From Pseudo-nitzschia pungens (taxonomy: Eukaryota; Bacillariophyta; Bacillariophyceae; Bacillariales; Bacillariaceae): a DNA stretch of 64,000 nucleotides. The DNA is taken from assembly GCA_037355855.1 (NCBI GenBank), contig CM074758.1, positions 593,001 through 657,000 of the forward strand, read 5' to 3'. The position numbers and the translations under genes were made by a program. This document shows positions 63,601 to 64,000 of the stretch, in pieces (the first letter of the stretch is position 1; each line of letters begins with the position of its first letter). Below the pieces are notes generated by a model. The model saw nothing but the letters and a program-made list of their open reading frames with translations. It was not told the origin of the DNA and did no database searches.

Positions 63601-63974
63601 GGGGAGCCCGATCCTTTCTCTCGTCGAGTTCGGGCTTGTCGCTGATGTTGTACTCCAGTCTGGAACGATCCATGGGAACCTCCGGAAGCAGCTCGCTCTC
63701 GATCACGGAAGAGACACCCGCCGAAGCCCTGCCACCGATGGTCATGACCTATCGTCTGACGGGAGTCGACGGTGAAGCCACAGAGGACACCGTCTCGACG
63801 CTTGTGGATCCCGAAGCGCCATCGGAATCTTCGTCGCCGGCAGAAATGGAACTGCTCCTGGAAAAGGAATACGGCATCACCCGAACGGTCATGACCGGGA
63901 CGGGGCGTATTCTGCTTGCTGCGATCGGTGCAATCCCACATTCTCCAAACGCTGCAAAAAATCCGGAGGGATGA
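60681..63974 (+). CDS. UBR4/BIG-like E3 ubiquitin ligase C-terminal-region protein (3' end probably off window)
   Basis: From ATG 60681, after the ACAAC leader, the frame runs 1097 residues. An N-terminal helical part (SLHWLIRSLASPSIRERRIAFKI and following) could be armadillo-like. Low-complexity Gln, Ser, Asp/Asn and Asp/Glu tracts follow. The C-terminal 330 residues hold the recognisable blocks: EEFFRGNLSKNPVSF, TIRDLRQHIATDLQMG, LLEVLVANKILDVDL, a VWKEH segment and PPMVMTYRLTGVDGEATED, matching in order the C-terminal region of UBR4 and plant BIG as I know it. Those proteins are about 5000 residues long and continue past this block. The stop at 63972-63974 follows a possible donor (GTGCAA near 63925), so the gene may splice on beyond the window. 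No UBR box is visible. Confidence 0.65.
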   Translation: MPTKRRVATTAVSPSGIPSPDIAPPSMMASTIHSGFARLVGTATVSGGGSSGGIVNSEGPLALPLLEGLCHRPGVPDKIVRDAFARWKASRRIVRNLELLWRERNKGRGLQGNSSGSGSGSGNSSGNSSGKKKGPETRAVGPPPSKRRRREGPKKRSETPQQQQQQQPQQQQQQQQQQPQQVVVVPRQPGEQQKREENEMNRARYHSHPKSSSLSSPYRTGRSLHWLIRSLASPSIRERRIAFKIIAMGCPMDDASIRSMIELVVFLIKEGDPSRDADATCMVGWLTLLKLLVVHILSGPERLAYCVRPDIGLEWLCQTLWKISLSLTSPLSSSSLSSSSSSSPSSSHQQRQNVVGTTRVCFSFVDLIHSVVLSGTDDTTYRIHKALWSEEKQARPGVRDTEKGGGRVLSPLACLMGAYHLWSETNRSKNAIEQKYKTMMKQLIDPSLLPKISASAAASDGLDPAAGRGGNKSEQRLVTFLGRAKDATGDASGSEKEKSTATRATKERSSSAASNDDTHSSDNPSASNSAKRTTESENGSGSNAGAVTASPGDDSVASSHLASPPVGGPERSMVASVARLFSSLYASNNPGSVGGDEDAINDGPSGEDHELVDCYGDDLSDEEEHADVNDADGNGEAEEEKEATSTNEGDADKKNDKRDKRDNPGNHNDNHNDNDNDNDNDNDNDNDNDNDNDNDNDSMSEGHGIESEDDEEIDSDEGEDCEDCNSMIDMLDDDDDDHDVDDDDDDEILIHEDELPHIEQGLLELQRDFSNRSTNQTSSGENTSSANVYPTAPSGQGAKERSQLYIKAAMEILATQHPPISKLKTPHSQQHSRMAPLSISAEKALMASIMHIVKPDKKPLDGKIILRRAPTQEEFFRGNLSKNPVSFSMLKSPTNGNIRSEPTIRDLRQHIATDLQMGDSAELLEVLVANKILDVDLKLRVILQTVWKEHLMQHSGGTPSSTSLSSLLVGESRGGARSFLSSSSGLSLMLYSSLERSMGTSGSSSLSITEETPAEALPPMVMTYRLTGVDGEATEDTVSTLVDPEAPSESSSPAEMELLLEKEYGITRTVMTGTGRILLAAIGAIPHSPNAAKNPEG

Positions 63975-64000
63975 CGTCGGAGGATCCGACAACCACGCGC

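Noticed and set aside
1..64000. CRISPR arrays, bacterial operons and ribosome-binding sites
   Set aside because: No regularly spaced repeats of that kind; introns and eukaryotic gene families make the window nuclear.

Overview
This window looks like nuclear DNA of a diatom, probably a pennate one; a Pseudo-nitzschia-like genome is only a guess. Supporting signs are GT-AG introns of about 130-250 bp, N-myristoylated calcium-dependent protein kinases (CDPKs) with four EF-hands, signal-peptide plus transit-peptide presequences of the kind that route proteins to secondary plastids, a Ty1/copia element resembling the diatom CoDi group, scattered single tRNA genes of eukaryotic type, and proteins full of N/D/G/Q homopeptides encoded by microsatellites.

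Layout. 1-1.6 kb: 5' part of a CDPK-like kinase (minus strand, runs off the window). 1.6-4.4 kb: AT-rich spacer with two inverted-repeat elements. 4.4-8.5 kb: a very unusual fusion gene in which the two halves of a TauE/SafE-type membrane transporter flank a Ser/Thr kinase, a PAPS-type sulfotransferase and a PP2C phosphatase. 8.4-15.25 kb: an intact copia retrotransposon with identical 441-bp LTRs, inserted antisense into the last membrane segment of that gene; the displaced tail is still readable at 15.26-15.34 kb. 15.8-19.8 kb: SF1/UPF1-like helicase. 20.6-20.95 kb: a 186-bp direct repeat. 21.1-22.3 kb: unknown membrane/coiled-coil protein. 24-31 kb: two divergent CDPK genes. 31.4-31.5 kb: tRNA-Ala and tRNA-Val. 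33.8-37.5 kb: BED-finger/hAT-transposase-derived gene whose frame changes. 38.8-40.7 kb: phytanoyl-CoA-dioxygenase-like gene, also with a frame change. 42.2-42.4 kb: tRNA-Gln, -Lys, -Asn. 43-44.5 kb: aldo/keto-reductase-like, possibly plastid protein. 47.1-47.9 kb: unknown protein. 50.2-51.3 kb: probable thylakoid-lumen protein. 52.9-54.7 kb: acidic low-complexity protein. 56 kb: tRNA-Thr. 59.9 kb: tRNA-Lys. 60.7-64 kb: protein with a UBR4/BIG-like C-terminal region, probably continuing beyond the window.

The strongest candidates for something new are the transporter-kinase-sulfotransferase-phosphatase fusion, its interruption by the retrotransposon in a way that swaps one hydrophobic C-terminus for another of nearly the same length, and a primer-binding site in the retrotransposon that matches the anticodon arm of tRNA-Asn, whose gene lies 27 kb away in the same window. 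Three CDPK paralogues with related insertions, together with the kinase/phosphatase fusion, make the first 31 kb rich in signalling genes.
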